A stretch of 64,000 nucleotides of DNA, from assembly GCA_019455325.1 (NCBI GenBank), contig JACFMQ010000005.1:269017-333016 (forward strand). Direction: 5' to 3'. Positions 1-12,077 of the stretch are shown piece by piece. A program made the position numbers and the translations under genes. How positions within the stretch are numbered: position 1 is the first letter of the stretch; the number at the start of each line of letters is the position of its first letter. The stretch is from Rhodocyclaceae bacterium (GTDB taxonomy: Bacteria > Pseudomonadota > Gammaproteobacteria > Burkholderiales > Rhodocyclaceae). The notes beneath the pieces were generated by a model. It was not told the DNA's origin. It searched no databases and was given only the letters and a program-made list of their open reading frames with translations.

Positions 1-78
1 GTGTATCCGTCACGGCTGTCGGCGTCGGGGCGGCTGAAGGCGTGCGTGGAGTTCCTGGCGGAACGTCTGGCGGAGTGA
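1..78 (+). CDS. LysR-family transcriptional regulator, C-terminal end (partial)
   Basis: The frame is open from the first base to a TGA at 76-78. It encodes about 25 residues reading VYPSRLSASGRLKACVEFL and ending AERLAE. A VYPSR...R.K.FVDFLAE tail is typical of the extreme C-terminus of LysR-type regulators, in the effector-binding domain. The DNA-binding part lies outside the window, so target and ligand cannot be judged. The GTG at base 1 is an internal codon, not a start. Confidence 0.6.
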   Translation: MYPSRLSASGRLKACVEFLAERLAE

Positions 79-191
79 CGTGTCGTAGAAGCCGTCGGAC
101 ATCGGCATGCATCGGCTTCGATGCCCGCGTATGTGAAACGGCTTCGAGAAGGATTCGTACGGCATGTGCGTCCTTCGGCCGATAGACAACA

Positions 192-208
192 TTGTCGTAA
201 TACGACAA
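192..208. promoter_or_regulatory. 17-bp perfect palindrome, probable operator
   Basis: TTGTCGTA-A-TACGACAA is an 8-1-8 perfect inverted repeat in the gap between the LysR fragment and the hybrid kinase. Its GT...AC geometry resembles operators of GntR regulators of the FadR/FCD type, but no such regulator is in the window. It lies about 90 bp upstream of the kinase start, so it could control that gene or one reading leftward. The rest of 79-297 shows no gene. Confidence 0.4.
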
Positions 209-297
209 CATAAACGGCTTGGGTGACTCCATGTCCCCGGTGATTATCGTGATCGATCCGCTGTTCCCGTAGCCAGAGGGGAAAGGGTGGTACGGCA

Positions 298-3500
<3,203 letters not shown>

Positions 3501-3504
<4 letters not shown>

Positions 3505-4700
3505 GGATCTTGCTCATCGACGACGAGGCGTTCGCCCTCGAGCTGCTGGTCCATCAACTGAGCAGCCTCGGTTTCCGGGACCTCACCCCCGTATCGGGCG
3601 GCGCGGAGGCGCTTGCGCTCATCGCCGCGGGCGCTCGCTTCGACGTCATCCTGACCGACCTGCAGATGCCCGGCATGGACGGCGTGGAATTCGTACGCGC
3701 CCTGACGCAGCACGACTACGACGGCGAACTGGTGCTGGTGAGTGGGGAAGACAAACGCATCCTGAAGACCGCCGAGCAACTGGCGCGCGCCCACGGCTTG
3801 CGCGTGCTGGGCCGGCTGATGAAGCCCGTCGAACCGGGACGGCTCGCCGAAGTGCTCGCGCATCACGCCGATGCAATCGCGTCCAGGCCGGGCGCCGACG
3901 GCAGACGCTATGACCCGGATGAACTGCGACAGGCCATCGTCGCCGGCGAGTTGATCTGCCATTGCCAGCCCAAGGTGAGTCTGTCCACCGGCGCGCTCAC
4001 CGGCGTGGAGATCCTGGTGCGCTGGCAACACCCCACGGACGGACTGGTGTTCCCCGACCGCTTCGTCGCCGTGGCGGAAGAACACGGCCTGATCGACGGC
4101 CTGACGCAATCGGTGCTGCGCGACGCCCTGCGCCAGACGCGCGCCTGGTTCGATGCCGGCCACGCGCTGCATGTGGCGATCAATGTGTCGATGGACAACC
4201 TGAGCAACCTGGCCTTTGCCGACTTCGTGGTCGCCGCCGCGCAGGAAATGGGTGTGCCGCTCTCCAGCATGGTGCTGGAAATCACGGAAAGCCGCCTGAT
4301 GAAGGACATGCGCGCGCCGCTCGACATCCTCGCGCGGCTGCGGCTGCGGCATGTCGATCTGTCCATCGACGATTTCGGCACCGGGCATTCCTCGCTCGCC
4401 CAGTTGCGCGACCTGCCCTTCAACGAACTGAAGATCGATCACAGCTTCGTGCACGGCGCCTGTGGCGACGCACAACTGGCGGCCATCTGCGACGCCAGCC
4501 TCGACATCGCCCGGAAGCTCGGCATGCGCAGCGTGGGCGAGGGCGTCGAGGACGTGGACGACTGGAATTTCCTTCGCGCCCACGGCTGCGACATCGCGCA
4601 GGGCTATTTCATCGCCCGGCCGATGCCGATGGCGGCGCTGGTCGACTGGTTGCCCGAATGGGAGCGGCGCTGTCGTGAACTGGGGCTGATCGGGCCATGA
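3501..4700 (+). CDS. Response regulator c-di-GMP phosphodiesterase (REC-EAL, RocR-like)
   Basis: A 399-residue protein with an N-terminal receiver (about 1-120; acidic IDDE, phospho-acceptor Asp53 in LTDLQMPGMDG) and a C-terminal EAL domain (about 140-390). The signature reads E-I-L rather than E-A-L, but the catalytic set looks intact: NVS, LEITES, DDFGTGHSS, LKID, EGVED and QGYF. It should therefore hydrolyse c-di-GMP to pGpG. The ATG at 3501 overlaps the kinase stop (ATGA), implying translational coupling. This start gives the standard MRILLIDDE receiver N-terminus; the longer upstream frame is part of the kinase gene. Confidence 0.9.
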
Positions 4701-4713
4701 ATGCGGCGCCGCC

Positions 4714-5916
4714 CTACCAGTTCGGCTCCCGCTCCGGCGTCGCCGTGATCCGGTGGATCGACAGGTCGGCGCCGTTGTACTCCTCCTCCTGGTCGAGGCG
4801 CAGGCCGACCGTCGCCTTCAGCGCGCCGTAGACCGCGCCGCCGCCGAGCACCGCGACGGCAATGGCCAGCGCGGTCATGATCAACTGCGGCATGAAGGCG
4901 ACGCCGCCCAGGCCGCCGAGCGCCTGCTGGCCGAAGATGCCGGCGGCGATGCCGCCCCAGGCGCCGCACAGGCCGTGCAGCGGCCAGACGCCGAGCACGT
5001 CGTCGATCTTCCAGCGGTTCTGCGTCAGCGTGAAGGTGACGACGAAGAGGGCGCCGGCGATGCCGCCGACCGCGAGCGCGCCGATCGGGTGCATCAGGTC
5101 GGAGCCGGCGCAGACGGCGACGAGGCCGGCGAGCGGGCCGTTGTGCACGAAGCCGGGGTCGTTCCTGCCGAGCACCAGTGCCACCAGCGTGCCGCCGGCC
5201 ATGGCCATCAGCGAGTTGAGCGCGACCAGGCCGGAAATCTTGTCGAGCGTCTGCGCGCTCATCATGTTGAAGCCGAACCAGCCGACCGTCAGGATCCACG
5301 CGCCGAGCGCGAGGAAGGGGATCGACGACGGCGGGTGCGCCGAGATCTGGCCGCTCTTCGAATAGCGGCCGTGGCGGGCGCCGAGCAGCAGCACCGCCGG
5401 CAGCGCGATCCAGCCGCCCATGGCATGCACGACGACGGAGCCGGCGAAGTCGTGGAAGGGCTCGCCGAACGTCGCCTGCAGCCAGTCCTGGATGCCGAAG
5501 GCCTGGTTCCACGCGATGCCCTCGAAGAACGGGTAGACGAAGCCGACGATGAGGAAGGTGGCGGCGAGCTGCGGATTGAATCGCGCGCGCTCGGCGATGC
5601 CGCCGGAGATGATCGCCGGAATGGCCGCAGCGAAGGTGAGCAGGAAGAAGAACTTGGTCAGCTCGTAGCCGTTCTTCGCCGCCAGCGTCTCGGCGCCGGC
5701 GAAGAAATCGACGCCGTAGGCGATGCCGTAGCCGATGAAGAAGTAGGCGACGGTCGACACGCCGAGGTCGGTGATGATCTTCACCAGCGCGTTCACCTGG
5801 TTCTTCTTGCGCACGGTGCCGACTTCGAGGAAGGCGAAGCCGGCGTGCATGGCCAGCACCATGATGGCGCCGAGCAGGATGAACAGGGTGTCGCTGGAAG
5901 TCTTGAGCGTGTCCAT
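4714..5916 (-). CDS. amtB: Ammonium transporter AmtB
   Basis: A 400-residue polytopic inner-membrane protein of the Amt/MEP family that conducts ammonium/ammonia into the cell. Recognisable are GAIMVLAMHAGFAFLE in the first helix, VVHAMGG with one of the twin-histidine pore residues, and LHGLCGAWGG with the second. There is no clear cleavable signal peptide, and the length is at the short end for the family. No glnK is adjacent, unlike many glnK-amtB operons. The ATG at 5916 has a close GGAGG. A sigma54 promoter and an NtrC-like site lie just upstream, which fits nitrogen control by the ntrBC pair encoded at 37.9-40.5 kb. It ends 13 bp from the convergent REC-EAL gene. Confidence 0.93.
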   Translation of the reverse strand: MDTLKTSSDTLFILLGAIMVLAMHAGFAFLEVGTVRKKNQVNALVKIITDLGVSTVAYFFIGYGIAYGVDFFAGAETLAAKNGYELTKFFFLLTFAAAIPAIISGGIAERARFNPQLAATFLIVGFVYPFFEGIAWNQAFGIQDWLQATFGEPFHDFAGSVVVHAMGGWIALPAVLLLGARHGRYSKSGQISAHPPSSIPFLALGAWILTVGWFGFNMMSAQTLDKISGLVALNSLMAMAGGTLVALVLGRNDPGFVHNGPLAGLVAVCAGSDLMHPIGALAVGGIAGALFVVTFTLTQNRWKIDDVLGVWPLHGLCGAWGGIAAGIFGQQALGGLGGVAFMPQLIMTALAIAVAVLGGGAVYGALKATVGLRLDQEEEYNGADLSIHRITATPEREPNW

Positions 5917-5948
5917 GGCTCCTCCGGAAAAAACGGTCGGAGCCCTTC

Positions 5949-5964
5949 AGCAATAAGCCTGCCA
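5949..5964 (-). promoter_or_regulatory. Sigma54 promoter of amtB
   Basis: On the minus strand the sequence is TGGCAGG-CTTA-TTGCT, a close match to the -24/-12 consensus TGGCACG-N4-TTGCA with the required 10 bp between GG and GC. It would start transcription about 20 bp before the amtB ATG, leaving just enough leader for the GGAGG ribosome site. Confidence 0.75.
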
Positions 5965-6046
5965 GCCTGCCGTGCGCGTCGAATCAAGGACTTGGCCGCA
6001 TCCCGGCGGCGGGCGCGCACCATCGTCGGGCGCCGTCCGGCAGGGC

Positions 6047-6063
6047 GGCACCACGGCGGTGCG
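6047..6063. promoter_or_regulatory. NtrC-type enhancer site upstream of amtB
   Basis: GGCACC-ACGGC-GGTGCG matches the dyad of the NtrC consensus TGCACC-N5-GGTGCA (GCACC-N5-GGTGC intact). It lies about 85-100 bp upstream of the sigma54 promoter, a normal enhancer distance. No gene is seen in the 342-bp gap 5917-6258, which holds this site, the sigma54 promoter and the 5' region of the divergent diguanylate cyclase. Confidence 0.55.
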
Positions 6064-6258
6064 CGCCCGCACCGCGCGCGGGACGACGCTTCATTCCGGT
6101 GCCGCGCCCGGCGGCGGTGCGCCGTTCCGGTCCCCGGTGATCGGCCGGCATTGAACGTTCGCGGCCGTGCGTCGCGCCTTTTATTCGACCGCGGATGCCC
6201 AAACCGGTAAATTCGGGGTGATTCATTTTCCATAAATGAGGCTTGGGGAAATCGTGCG

Positions 6259-8163
6259 ATGACAGCGCACCTGCCGCCGGACGAGGGCCGGCCCGCGAAC
6301 GCATCCTGGCGCCGGTGCGTCCGGACGCCGCAGAACCTGTCCATCGCGGCGGTGTGCCTCGTCGCCGTCGCCGGCATCTGGCTGGTCACGCTGCAGCGCA
6401 TCGCGTTCGAGCGCGAGCAGGCGGTGGCCGCCGCCATGAAATCGAATGCGCACCTGGCCATCGCCTTCGAGCAGCAGGTCTCCCGCACCCTGAAGGCCGC
6501 CGAGCAGGTCGCCGCCTTCGTGCGCGAGCAGTACCTCCGGCAGGGCCCCGGCATCGACCTGCGCCGCTGGGTCGAGCAGCGCGTCATCCGGGAGGCGATG
6601 TTCACCATCGTCAGCGTGGTGGACGAAACCGGCGAGATCGTCGGCAGCAGCGAGGCGACCGGCAGGGTGAACTACGCCGACCGCGAGTTCTTTCGGGCGC
6701 AGCGCGACGGCGCCGGGGACGAGCTGTTCGTCAGCCGGCCGGTGCTCGGCCGCGTCTCCGGCCGCTGGCAGATTCCGATGTCGCTGCGCATTTTGCGTGC
6801 CGACGGCAGCTTCGGCGGCGTGGTGGTGATGTCGGTGGACCCGGCCGACTTCACCGATTTCTCCCGCCAGGCCGACCTCGGGGCGCGGGGCCTGCTGGAG
6901 CTCACCGGCCTCGACGGCGTCGTGCGCGGACGCAAGATCGGCGACCGGAACAGCTTCGGGCTGGCGGCGCAGGAACTGAGCTGGTTCCAGCGCCGGGCCG
7001 CGGTGCCCGAGGAGGATTTCATGGACGACGGCGGCGCCGTGGACGGCGTGGCGCGCATCGTCAGCTACCGCAGCATGGCGGACTACCCGCTGATGGTGAC
7101 CGTGGGCACGGCCTATGCCGACGAACTGGCGACGGTGCTGCAGCGCCGGTCGAGCTACCTGACGATGGCGGCCGGCGCGACCGCGGCGCTGCTGGTCTTC
7201 GCCGGCCTGCTGATGCTGGCGCTGGCGCGCCAGCGCGCGGCGGCCGACGCGCTGCAGGCCAGCGAGGCCCTGTTCCGGGCGACCTTCCACCAGGCCGCCA
7301 TGGGCATCGCGCACATCGCGCCCGACGGACGCATCCTGGGTGCCAACGAAAAGTTCTGCCGCATGCTGGGCTACGGCAGCGACGAACTGCGCGCGCGCAC
7401 GGTGTTCGATCTGAGCGACGCGGACAGCCGGGAGGCAGCGCGCCTGTTCCTGGCGCATCGGCTGTCGGCCAGTTCGCCGGGCTTCTCGCCGGAGATCGAG
7501 AAGCCCTACCGGCGCAAGGACGGCTCGATCCTGTGGGTGTGCGAGGCGCTCGGCGTGGTGAACGATCCGCACGGCCGGCCGGACTTTCTGGTGGCGGTCG
7601 CGCAGGACATCACGGCCCGCAAGGACCTGGAGGCGCGTCTGTCGCACGACGCGCTGCACGATGCGCTGACCGGCCTGCCCAACCGCGTGATGTTCGAGGA
7701 CCGGCTCGCCCGGGTGCTGGAGTCGGCGCGCCGGCACGGGCAACCGGCGGCTGTCCTCTATATCGACCTGGACGGGTTCAAGGCGGTCAACGACAGCCGC
7801 GGCCATGCGGCCGGCGACGCGCTCCTGCAGCAGGCCGCCCGGCGTCTCGAAGACTGCGTGCGCGCCGAGGATACCGTGTCGCGCTTCGGCGGCGACGAGT
7901 TCGGCATCGTGCTGGCCACCCTGACCCGGGCGCAGGACTGCGAGGTCGTCGCCGGCAAGATCGTCCGTGCCCTGGCGATGCCGTTCGCTGTCGACGGGGC
8001 CCCGGTCTGCGTCTCGGCCAGCGTCGGGGCGGCCCTGTTCCCCGGGCACGGCGACGACATCGACGCGCTGGTGGCCCATGCCGATTCGGCCATGTACGCC
8101 GCCAAGCACTCGGGCAAGAACCGGTTCTGCTGGGAGCCCCTGTCCGACGGCCAGGCCGGCTGA
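6259..8163 (+). CDS. Membrane diguanylate cyclase with Cache, PAS and GGDEF domains
   Basis: A 634-residue sensor protein. A first transmembrane helix at about 27-47 (SIAAVCLVAVAGIWLV) and a second at about 305-325 bracket a periplasmic dCache-like ligand domain. A cytoplasmic PAS domain (about 335-455) and a GGDEF domain (about 465-625) follow. The active-site FGGDEF is intact, and the product-inhibition site RxxD (RAED) sits five residues before it, so the enzyme should make c-di-GMP with feedback control. The ATG at 6259 has GGGGA upstream. It is transcribed divergently from amtB and converges on mltA with a 19-bp gap. The ligand is unknown. Confidence 0.9.
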   Translation: MTAHLPPDEGRPANASWRRCVRTPQNLSIAAVCLVAVAGIWLVTLQRIAFEREQAVAAAMKSNAHLAIAFEQQVSRTLKAAEQVAAFVREQYLRQGPGIDLRRWVEQRVIREAMFTIVSVVDETGEIVGSSEATGRVNYADREFFRAQRDGAGDELFVSRPVLGRVSGRWQIPMSLRILRADGSFGGVVVMSVDPADFTDFSRQADLGARGLLELTGLDGVVRGRKIGDRNSFGLAAQELSWFQRRAAVPEEDFMDDGGAVDGVARIVSYRSMADYPLMVTVGTAYADELATVLQRRSSYLTMAAGATAALLVFAGLLMLALARQRAAADALQASEALFRATFHQAAMGIAHIAPDGRILGANEKFCRMLGYGSDELRARTVFDLSDADSREAARLFLAHRLSASSPGFSPEIEKPYRRKDGSILWVCEALGVVNDPHGRPDFLVAVAQDITARKDLEARLSHDALHDALTGLPNRVMFEDRLARVLESARRHGQPAAVLYIDLDGFKAVNDSRGHAAGDALLQQAARRLEDCVRAEDTVSRFGGDEFGIVLATLTRAQDCEVVAGKIVRALAMPFAVDGAPVCVSASVGAALFPGHGDDIDALVAHADSAMYAAKHSGKNRFCWEPLSDGQAG

Positions 8164-8182
8164 GGCCCGCCGGGGCGATGCC

Positions 8183-9412
8183 TCATTTCGGCGCGGCGCC
8201 CGGCGGCAGCAGCACCCATATCCGCCCGCGCTGCTTCATCCGCCCCGCCTGCGCGCCGGCCTCGGCGCCGAAGCCCCAGAAGAAGTCGGCGCGCACCACG
8301 CCCTTGATGGCGCCGCCGGTGTCCTGCGCCATCACCAGCCGGCGCAGCGGCTCGTCCGAGTTCGGCCGCGTCGTCGCCAGGAAGACCGGCGCGCCGAGCG
8401 GCACGTGGCGCGGGTCGACGGCGATCGTGCGCTCGGCGACCAGCGGCACGCCGAGCGCGCCCGGCGGCCCGTCCTCGGGGCCGAACTTCGACGGCAGCTC
8501 GCGGAAGAAGACGTAGCTCGGGTTGGCGTTGAGCAGTTCGTCGAGCTTCTGCGGATTGGCGCGCGCCCAGGCCTGGATGCCCTGCATCGACGCCTCGCCC
8601 GGCCGCAGCTCGCCGCGCTCGATGAGCACGCGGCCGATGGAGTGGTAGGGATGCCCGTTCTGGTCGGCGTAGCCGACGCGCACCAGTTCGCCGGAGGGCA
8701 GGCGCACGCGGCCCGAGCCCTGGATCTGCAGGAAGAAGGCTTCGACCGCGTCCTCGACCCAGAGCAGCACCGGCGCCACCGCGTCGCGCTCGCCGAGCTC
8801 GGCGCGCGACCAGTACGGCACCACCTTGTTGCCGACCAGGCGGCCGCGCAGGCGGCGGTTCTTCAGGTCGGGCAGCACGTCGCCGAGATCGATCGTCAGC
8901 AGATCCTGGGGCACCGCGTGCAGCGGGTGGCGGTTGACCGCGTCGCGCCGGCGGCTGCCGGCGAGCAGCGGCTCGTAGTAGCCGGTGACCAGGCCCTCGT
9001 CGCTGCCGTCGGGATTGATCGCGGCGAAGGGCAGGAACTCGCGCTCGAAGAAGCGGCGGACGGCTTCCGCGTCGTTCGCGTCGACCGCCTTCGCCGCGTC
9101 GCAGGCCGGCTGCCAGAGCGGCCACTGCGGCCTGCCGGCAAGACCGCGGCAGCTCTGCAGAAAGGCCGGCCAGGCGGCGCGCGGATCGTCCTCGGTCCAG
9201 CCCGGCACGTCTTCCCAGCGCGCCGGCTGCAAGGGCTTGGCGGCCGGCGGCGGCGGTTCCGCGTCGGGGCACTTCGGGCACGGTGCGCAGGCCGGGCAGG
9301 CGGCCGCGGGCGCCGCCGGCGCCGCGACGGGCTGCGGGGCGCGCGGCGCGGCGCAGGCGGCGAGGATCAGCAGCAGGGGCGCCAGCAGCAGCGCGCGATG
9401 GTGTTTGTGCAT
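8183..9412 (-). CDS. mltA: Membrane-bound lytic murein transglycosylase A
   Basis: A 409-residue outer-membrane lipoprotein that cleaves the MurNAc-GlcNAc bond of peptidoglycan to give 1,6-anhydro ends. It begins with a lipoprotein signal (LLLILAACA; Cys about residue 20), followed by a Pro/Cys-rich linker. The MltA core includes VTGYYEPLLAGS near the active site, the IQGSGRV segment, and a C-terminal 3D domain with ARGLVMAQDTGGAIKG-type aspartates (here MAQDTGGAIKG and DFFWGFG). Length and layout fit the family. It converges on the diguanylate cyclase and diverges from the DUF815 ATPase gene. Confidence 0.93.
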   Translation of the reverse strand: MHKHHRALLLAPLLLILAACAAPRAPQPVAAPAAPAAACPACAPCPKCPDAEPPPPAAKPLQPARWEDVPGWTEDDPRAAWPAFLQSCRGLAGRPQWPLWQPACDAAKAVDANDAEAVRRFFEREFLPFAAINPDGSDEGLVTGYYEPLLAGSRRRDAVNRHPLHAVPQDLLTIDLGDVLPDLKNRRLRGRLVGNKVVPYWSRAELGERDAVAPVLLWVEDAVEAFFLQIQGSGRVRLPSGELVRVGYADQNGHPYHSIGRVLIERGELRPGEASMQGIQAWARANPQKLDELLNANPSYVFFRELPSKFGPEDGPPGALGVPLVAERTIAVDPRHVPLGAPVFLATTRPNSDEPLRRLVMAQDTGGAIKGVVRADFFWGFGAEAGAQAGRMKQRGRIWVLLPPGAAPK

Positions 9413-9463
9413 GGGTTTCGCTAGAGTTCGGGGTTCCTCGAAGTTCGCATTCTACCGTCCGCC

Positions 9464-10366
9464 ATGACCGACCTCGCCCCGCAGCTCGCCCGCTTCCTCG
9501 AACGCGCCGAACGTCTGCTCGACCGCATCGACGCTGCCCTGCCGGCGCCGCCGGCCGCGCCCGACTGGCGGGCGGCCGTCGCCTTCCGCTGGCGCCGCGC
9601 CGGCGACGGCCGCGGCCGGCTGCAGCCGGTGGCCAGGCCGCACCCGATCCGCCTCAGGGACCTGAAGGACATCGACGACCAGAAGGCGCGCGTCGACGCC
9701 AACACGCGCCGCTTCGTCGCCGGCCTGCCGGCGAACAACGTGCTGCTCACCGGCACGCGCGGCTGCGGCAAGTCCTCGCTGATCAAGGCGCTGCTGAACG
9801 AGTACGCGAAGAAGGGGCTGCGCCTGATCGAGGTGGACAAGGCCGAGCTCGTCGACCTGCCGGACATCGTCGAACTGGTGCAGGATCGCCCGGAGCGCTT
9901 CATGATCTTCTGCGACGACCTTTCCTTCGAGGCCGGCGACGCCACCTACAAGGCGCTCAAGGTGGTGCTCGACGGCTCGGTGGCGGCGCCGCCGGAGAAC
10001 GTGCTGATCTACGCCACGTCGAACCGCCGCCACCTGATGCCGGAGTATTTTTCGGAGAACCTGGAAGCGCACAGCGTCGACGGCGAGATCCACCCCGGCG
10101 AGGCGGTCGAGGAGAAGGTCTCGCTCTCCGAACGCTTCGGCCTGTGGGTGTCCTTCTATCCGTTCTCGCAGGAGGAATACCTCGACATCGTCGCGCACTG
10201 GCTGCGTCACTTCGGCATCGATGACGCGGCGACGATCGCCCGCGCCGAGCGCGACGCGCTCAACTGGGCGCTCGCGCGCGGCTCGCGCAGCGGCCGCGTT
10301 GCCTGGCAGTTCGCCAAGGACTGGGCCGGCGCGCAGGCCGGCAAGCCGGCGAAGAAAAAGAAGTGA
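9464..10366 (+). CDS. DUF815-family P-loop ATPase
   Basis: A 300-residue AAA-like ATP-binding protein of the DUF815 family. Walker A is [12 protein letters not shown] (about residues 103-114) and Walker B is [11 protein letters not shown] segment [12 protein letters not shown] with a sensor-type Asn follows, and a basic tail (KPAKKKK) ends the protein. The family has no settled function. In many betaproteobacteria it lies next to the mutT-type Nudix gene, as here, where the two overlap by 4 nt (GTGA) and are probably co-transcribed. Confidence 0.85.
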   Translation: MTDLAPQLARFLERAERLLDRIDAALPAPPAAPDWRAAVAFRWRRAGDGRGRLQPVARPHPIRLRDLKDIDDQKARVDANTRRFVAGLPANNVLLTGTRGCGKSSLIKALLNEYAKKGLRLIEVDKAELVDLPDIVELVQDRPERFMIFCDDLSFEAGDATYKALKVVLDGSVAAPPENVLIYATSNRRHLMPEYFSENLEAHSVDGEIHPGEAVEEKVSLSERFGLWVSFYPFSQEEYLDIVAHWLRHFGIDDAATIARAERDALNWALARGSRSGRVAWQFAKDWAGAQAGKPAKKKK

Positions 10367-11325
10367 GCGCGGTCACGCTCGTGTCCGCCGCCGTGCTGCT
10401 GCGCGCCGGCGACGGTCCCGCGCTGCCCGGCGCCTTCGATGAATTCCTGCTCGCCCGCCGCCCGGCAGGCAAGGTCTACGCCGGCTGGTGGGAATTCCCC
10501 GGCGGCAAGGTCGAGCCGGGCGAGACTTTCCACGACGCGCTGGTGCGCGAGCTGCGCGAGGAACTCGGCATCGCCATCACGCAGGCGACGCCGTGGCTGA
10601 CGCGCGAATTCGTCTATCCGCACGCGACCGTGCGCATCCGTTTTTTTCGCGTCACCGCCTGGGACGGCGACATCCACCCGCACGAGCACGACGCCATCGC
10701 CTGGCTGCGCGCCGACCGCGCGCCGAGCGTCGAACCGATCCTGCCGGCGAACGGGCCGATCCTGAAGGGGCTGGCGCTGCCGACCGCGTGCGCCCTGACC
10801 AACGCCGAGGAGAACGGCGTCGACGCCGAGCTTGCCCGGCTGGCGGCGGCGCTGGAGAACGGCCTGCGCTTCGTGCAGGTGCGCGACAGGACGCTGCCGC
10901 TGCCGATGCGCGAGGATTTCGCGCGCGCTGCCGTGGCGCTGGCGCGGCGGCACGGCGCGCTGGTCGTCGTGAACGACGATGCCGAACTCGCCCGCCGCAT
11001 CGGCGCCGACGGACTGCACCTGCCGGCGCGCACGTTGATGCGCTCTGACGCGCGGCCGGACTTCGCCTGGGTCGGTGCCTCGTGCCACGACGCGGAAGAA
11101 CTGAGCCGCGCCGCGCAGCTCGAACTCGACTACGCGCTGCTCGGCCCGGTGCGGCCGACGCCGACGCACCCGCAGTCGGCCGGCCTCGGCTGGCCAGCCT
11201 TCGCGCAACTGGTCGAGCGCAGCCCGCTGCCGGTGTTCGCGCTCGGCGGCATGCGGCCGGAAACGATGGGCGAGGCCTGGGCGCACGGCGCGCACGGGAT
11301 CGCGCTGATGCGCGGCTGGGGCTGA
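10363..11325 (+). CDS. mutT: Nudix hydrolase (MutT-type) fused to a ThiE-like domain
   Basis: A 320-residue protein. The N-terminal half is a MutT-type Nudix hydrolase, expected to sanitise oxidised nucleotides such as 8-oxo-dGTP. The Nudix box is [20 protein letters not shown] followed by ELGI (about residues 46-69). The C-terminal half (about 140-318) resembles thiamine-phosphate synthase (TIM-barrel TMP synthase; [33 protein letters not shown]); whether it is catalytic is unknown. This fusion is common in Beta- and Gammaproteobacteria. The start is GTG at 10363 and overlaps the DUF815 stop. In E. coli mutT faces yacG directly; here about 20 kb separates them. Confidence 0.87.
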   Translation: MSAVTLVSAAVLLRAGDGPALPGAFDEFLLARRPAGKVYAGWWEFPGGKVEPGETFHDALVRELREELGIAITQATPWLTREFVYPHATVRIRFFRVTAWDGDIHPHEHDAIAWLRADRAPSVEPILPANGPILKGLALPTACALTNAEENGVDAELARLAAALENGLRFVQVRDRTLPLPMREDFARAAVALARRHGALVVVNDDAELARRIGADGLHLPARTLMRSDARPDFAWVGASCHDAEELSRAAQLELDYALLGPVRPTPTHPQSAGLGWPAFAQLVERSPLPVFALGGMRPETMGEAWAHGAHGIALMRGWG

Positions 11326-11379
11326 CGCGGGCCGCGAATAGCGAATCGGCCGGCGCCTTCGGTCGAGGCTATAATCCGG

Positions 11380-11431
11380 GGCTGGGGACGACCCCGGCCT
11401 TCTGGCGACGATACCGTCCGGGACGACCCGG
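11380..11431 (+). promoter_or_regulatory. Guanidine-II (mini-ykkC) riboswitch of gdx
   Basis: Two short hairpins each carry an ACGA tetraloop. Hairpin 1 is 11380-11399 with core GGGG-ACGA-CCCC; hairpin 2 is 11418-11431 with CCGGG-ACGA-CCCGG. Paired hairpins with ACGR loops, directly upstream of an SMR transporter and its Shine-Dalgarno site (AAGGAG at 11441-11446), are the defining layout of the guanidine-II class. Binding of guanidinium would free the ribosome site. A perfect TATAAT lies at 11370-11375, so the transcript would begin at about the base of hairpin 1. Confidence 0.88.
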
Positions 11432-11452
11432 CTCTTTGCAAAGGAGAGCCTC

Positions 11453-11767
11453 ATGGCTTGGATTCTGCTGATTCTCGCCGGCCTGCTCGAAATCGTCTGG
11501 GCCTATACGATGAAGCTGTCGCTCGGCTTCAGCAAACCGATTCCTACCGCCGTCACCCTGGTGGCGATGATCGCCAGCTTCGCGCTGCTGTCGATGTCGA
11601 TGAAGACCCTGCCGCTGGGCACGGCCTACACTGTCTGGACCGGCATCGGCGCCGTCGGGGCGTTCCTCGTCGGCGTCCTCGTGCTCGGCGAGAGCGCGAG
11701 CGCCATGCGGATCGCGGCCGCCGCGCTGATCGTCGGCGGCCTCGTCCTGATGAAGATGTCGTCCTGA
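11453..11767 (+). CDS. gdx: SMR-family guanidinium exporter (Gdx/SugE)
   Basis: A 104-residue protein with four transmembrane helices, of the SugE/Gdx branch of the small multidrug resistance family. It starts MAWILLILAGLLEIVWAYTMK with the essential membrane glutamate (Glu13 in GLLEIVWA), and has the GTAYTVWTGIGAVG motif typical of Gdx rather than EmrE. It should act as an antiparallel dimer exchanging guanidinium for protons. The upstream guanidine-II riboswitch strongly supports guanidinium export. It converges on the DUF3325 gene with a 4-bp gap. Confidence 0.92.
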   Translation: MAWILLILAGLLEIVWAYTMKLSLGFSKPIPTAVTLVAMIASFALLSMSMKTLPLGTAYTVWTGIGAVGAFLVGVLVLGESASAMRIAAAALIVGGLVLMKMSS

Positions 11768-11771
11768 GGGT

Positions 11772-12077
11772 TCAGGCCCAGGCGATCAGCGGCGCCAGCA
11801 GGCGCGGCCGCCAGCTCAGGGTGAAGGCGACGGCCAGCGCGGCGCCGGCCAGCAGCATGACCCAGACCAGCGAGGCCATCGAGGCGTGATCCGCCGCCAG
11901 GCAGAACAGCAGGGAGGCGAACAGGGACGATGCGCCGAGCACGCGCAGCGCGCGCACCGTCCGCGCCGGCGGCACGCCGCCGCGCACCTGCTTCCAGTGC
12001 GGCTCCATGGCCAGCGCCAGCCAGGTCATGCCGCAGACGCACGCCGCCGTGGCGGCGAGCAACAGAAGATCAACCAT
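11772..12077 (-). CDS. DUF3325 small membrane protein
   Basis: A 101-residue protein with about three hydrophobic helices (MVDLLLLAATAACVCGMTWLAL at the start). It matches the DUF3325 family, usually found as the last gene of a three-gene set with PepSY and DUF3649 proteins near siderophore receptors. It overlaps the PepSY gene by 8 nt, so the set is an operon. The biochemical role is unknown; linkage to iron uptake is inferred from context and from the Fur box before the operon. Confidence 0.7.
   Translation of the reverse strand: MVDLLLLAATAACVCGMTWLALAMEPHWKQVRGGVPPARTVRALRVLGASSLFASLLFCLAADHASMASLVWVMLLAGAALAVAFTLSWRPRLLAPLIAWA

Noticed and set aside
88-119. GAAGCCG...CGGCTTC inverted repeat as a terminator of the LysR gene
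   Set aside because: The loop is 18 nt and no U-run follows; too weak to list as a terminator.
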